Source: Geoanaerobacter sp964528055 (GTDB lineage: Bacteria > Desulfobacterota > Desulfuromonadia > Geobacterales > DSM-12255). Taken from it: a stretch of DNA of 64,000 nt. Below are positions 62,227-64,000 of this stretch, piece after piece; position 1 is the stretch's first letter; each line of letters starts with the position of its first letter. Below the pieces are notes generated by a model that worked only from the letters and a program-made list of their open reading frames with translations, did no database searches and had not been told where the DNA came from. The stretch spans positions 62,001 through 126,000 of the forward strand of contig CAZGQM010000007.1 in assembly GCA_964528055.1 (NCBI GenBank), written 5' to 3'. Position numbers and translations under genes: made by a program.

Positions 62227-64000
62227 TGTCCGCACCTAATCAGGAAATCATAGACGCTCTTGATATAGTCCCTATCCTTAAAGAGCTATTCAGTGAAGTT
62301 AAGCAAACACGCGGATGGTGGAAGGTTCTTTGCCCTTTCCATGATGACCATAAACCATCTATGGGCATAAATCAGGAAACTGGTGGGTATAACTGCCTTG
62401 CTTGCGGGGCAAAAGGCAACTTTATTGATCTTTATAGCCATGTTAAAGGCATTAAGTATGCTGAAAGCATTGAGGAGCTTACAAAGCGAGGTGCAATAAC
62501 ACCTAATTACGGGATTACAACGGCTGCATATGAATATTTCGCTGCTGACGGTACTTTTTTATATCAGAAAAGGCGAGTTGAACCGGGCAAGATAAGCAAG
62601 AAAGATTTTCATACTATCCATTTCCCGAATGGGGATGATAACGATCATGTAATTGGCCGAGGTTGTGATGCTGTTTTATACAACTTGCCAGAAGTGATTA
62701 GCGCCTTAACTGTAATAATCTGCGAGGGTGAACGTAAGGCAGATGTTGTCAAGGGCTTTGGGCTTGTGGGAACCACTTTTGACAGCGGGGCGAACTCTCA
62801 AATATCGCAAGATATGATTGAAGTCCTATCTGGTAAAGATTTGATCATTCTGCCAGATAATGACGAGCCGGGGCGGAAGTACGGCAATAAAATCATTGAA
62901 GCAATGAAGGGAATGGCAAAAAGCATTAAGGTTGTCACCCTCCCGGACTTACCTGCCAAAGGTGATATTGTTGATTGGGTTCAGGTTCCCGGTAATAATA
63001 AGGAACTTCTGCTTGAGCTGATAGATAAAGCGCCTTTTGTGGCTGGCAGTAAGCCGCTATCCGGTTTTGTTCTGACTCTTACCACACTATTCAGTCTTGT
63101 TATTCCCGAGCGAGAAAACATCATCAGTTCATGGCTCGCTGCTCAGAGCATATGTATGGTCTATGCGGCCCGTGGACTTGGTAAGACTTGGTTTTGCCTA
63201 GCTCTTGCCCTTGCGGTGGCCTTGGGTGAACCATTCTTTGGCTGGAAAGTTCCGAAAGCCCGGAGAGTGCTTTATATCGATGGAGAAATGCCCACCAAGA
63301 TGTACAGGGACAGGCTCTTAGCTCTGTGTAATGGAATAATACCGGACAACCTCGATATTTTACTATCAGAACCGCTTTGGCTGGAAGACAGCCCGTTGAA
63401 GATCAACGAGGCGCCAGACCAGCGGCGCATAGATAATATGCTCAACGAACTCGAAGCAGCTGGACGCAATCCCGAACTTATCATTTTCGACAACATGTCA
63501 AGCCTGACGTTTGGTATGGATGAAAACAGCAATACCGAAGTTGAACCACTTATCCGCTATCTAATCAGTCTGAGGCATAAAGGTTATGCCGTTTTGATTG
63601 TGCATCACGCTGGTAAGGACGGTAAACAACGGGGTGCGTCGAGGCGGGAGGACATTCTTGATACCAGTATTCAGTTAAAGCCTGTCAAGGGTGATGAACC
63701 GGCATTAGGGGCGAAGTTTGAAATTGAGTTTAGCAAGGTAAGGGGCGAAAGACCAAATCCCGACAAGTTGATAGTTGAGCTTATATCCGGCCAGCATGGC
63801 GGTCTTGAGTGGGCCACCGATAAATCAGAATCCGTGTCATCACAGAAAAAATTGCTAATGGTAATACGCGACCATAAGCCAAAAACTCAAAAAGAGATTG
63901 CAGGGATAATGGGGGTCAAAGAATCATATATCACAAGATTGGTGACTCAAGCAAACGACAGAGAGTTGATTGAAAAGGTCGCAGGCCAGTGGCAATTGAC
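62226..64000 (+). CDS. Primase-helicase of the element (incomplete)
   Basis: At least 591 residues; the frame runs off the right edge. An N-terminal CHC2-type zinc finger (CPFHDD, then CLACGAKGNF) is followed by a Toprim region (VIICEGERKADVV, then IILPDNDEPGRKYG). A RecA-like ATPase comes next, with AARGLGKTWF, VLYIDGEMPTKMYRD, LIIFDNMSSL and VLIVHHAGKDGKQRGASR. The sequenced end has an HTH-like KTQKEIAGIMGVKESYIT. The order fits primase-RepA/DnaB-type replication proteins of satellites and plasmids. Confidence 0.85.
   Translation, partial: MSAPNQEIIDALDIVPILKELFSEVKQTRGWWKVLCPFHDDHKPSMGINQETGGYNCLACGAKGNFIDLYSHVKGIKYAESIEELTKRGAITPNYGITTAAYEYFAADGTFLYQKRRVEPGKISKKDFHTIHFPNGDDNDHVIGRGCDAVLYNLPEVISALTVIICEGERKADVVKGFGLVGTTFDSGANSQISQDMIEVLSGKDLIILPDNDEPGRKYGNKIIEAMKGMAKSIKVVTLPDLPAKGDIVDWVQVPGNNKELLLELIDKAPFVAGSKPLSGFVLTLTTLFSLVIPERENIISSWLAAQSICMVYAARGLGKTWFCLALALAVALGEPFFGWKVPKARRVLYIDGEMPTKMYRDRLLALCNGIIPDNLDILLSEPLWLEDSPLKINEAPDQRRIDNMLNELEAAGRNPELIIFDNMSSLTFGMDENSNTEVEPLIRYLISLRHKGYAVLIVHHAGKDGKQRGASRREDILDTSIQLKPVKGDEPALGAKFEIEFSKVRGERPNPDKLIVELISGQHGGLEWATDKSESVSSQKKLLMVIRDHKPKTQKEIAGIMGVKESYITRLVTQANDRELIEKVAGQWQL

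Larger units (their letters stand above)
60968..64000 (+). mobile_element. Left end of an integrative element at tRNA-Arg
   Basis: Directly after the tRNA come a terminator, a 12-bp tandem repeat, a structured leader, an AlpA-like regulator, a small gene and a primase-helicase that continues beyond the window. No integrase is visible here. The gene set resembles satellite or P4-like elements (regulator plus replication primase). Base composition is AT-richer than the chromosome to the left. Confidence 0.7.

Overview
The window is a chromosomal stretch of a Geobacter-type bacterium (Desulfuromonadia). The clues are a monomeric isocitrate dehydrogenase followed by malate dehydrogenase and a four-gene 2-oxoglutarate:ferredoxin oxidoreductase, an AcnB aconitase, a GAF-fused GspE-type ATPase, a small protein with a GPERR motif, a surE-pcm-rpoS cluster and large GC-rich palindromic intergenic repeats. 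Most genes are typical GC-rich housekeeping genes. Three AT-richer patches (about 20.8-24.1 kb, 47.4-50.1 kb and 61 kb to the end) look acquired. A run of 10 N at 26314-26323 shows that the sequence is a draft assembly.

Layout. 0-8 kb: the tail of a dockerin-like protein, a YibQ-type deacetylase, a ParA-like ATPase, then xseA-xseB-ispA-dxs (nuclease VII and isoprenoid precursors) and a YaiI protein. 8-18 kb: aspS, a LysM lipoprotein, then icd-mdh and korDABC, a TCA-cycle block. acnB lies 6.4 kb further on. All three TCA transcription units carry a TTGTATAC element in the promoter, which suggests one regulator. 18-20.5 kb: the GAF/MshEN/GspE ATPase. 20.7-24.1 kb: tRNA-Cys followed by a decayed island with a DUF6485 protein, a broken PIN toxin, an internally deleted excisionase-like gene, and three small genes whose products all begin MGF/MGL, the third being a GIY-YIG nuclease.

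24-37 kb: acnB, rsgA, a cyclic-2,3-diphosphoglycerate synthetase-like GTPase, an ornithine cyclodeaminase of the LOR/SDH type next to bifunctional putA (a plausible ornithine-proline-glutamate route), and a 7TMR-DISM histidine kinase with a NarL-type regulator. 37-47.4 kb: an outer-membrane phospholipase A, a secreted GH31 glucosidase with a starch-binding domain, a PAP2 phosphatase, a COG2509 flavoprotein, a lipoprotein, an RbgA-like GTPase and queD-queE. 47.4-50.1 kb: an insertion between queE and tilS containing a decayed second copy of the tilS 5' end, a membrane protein, an orphan HTH antitoxin and a DUF4160-DUF2442 pair. 50-60.8 kb: a compact operon tilS-ftsH-folP-cdaA-cdaR-glmM-pdxJ-surE-pcm-rpoS-apt, linking tRNA modification, proteolysis, folate, c-di-AMP, peptidoglycan precursor and stress-sigma functions.

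60.9-64 kb: tRNA-Arg(CCT) followed by the left end of an integrative element. It has a 12-bp tandem repeat, a strongly structured leader RNA, an AlpA-like regulator, a small gene and a primase-helicase that runs off the window. The 12-bp repeat spacing matches the repeat beside tRNA-Cys. The most novel candidates are the MGF/MGL small-protein plus GIY-YIG cluster, the structured RNA in front of the AlpA-like gene, and the shared TCA operator.
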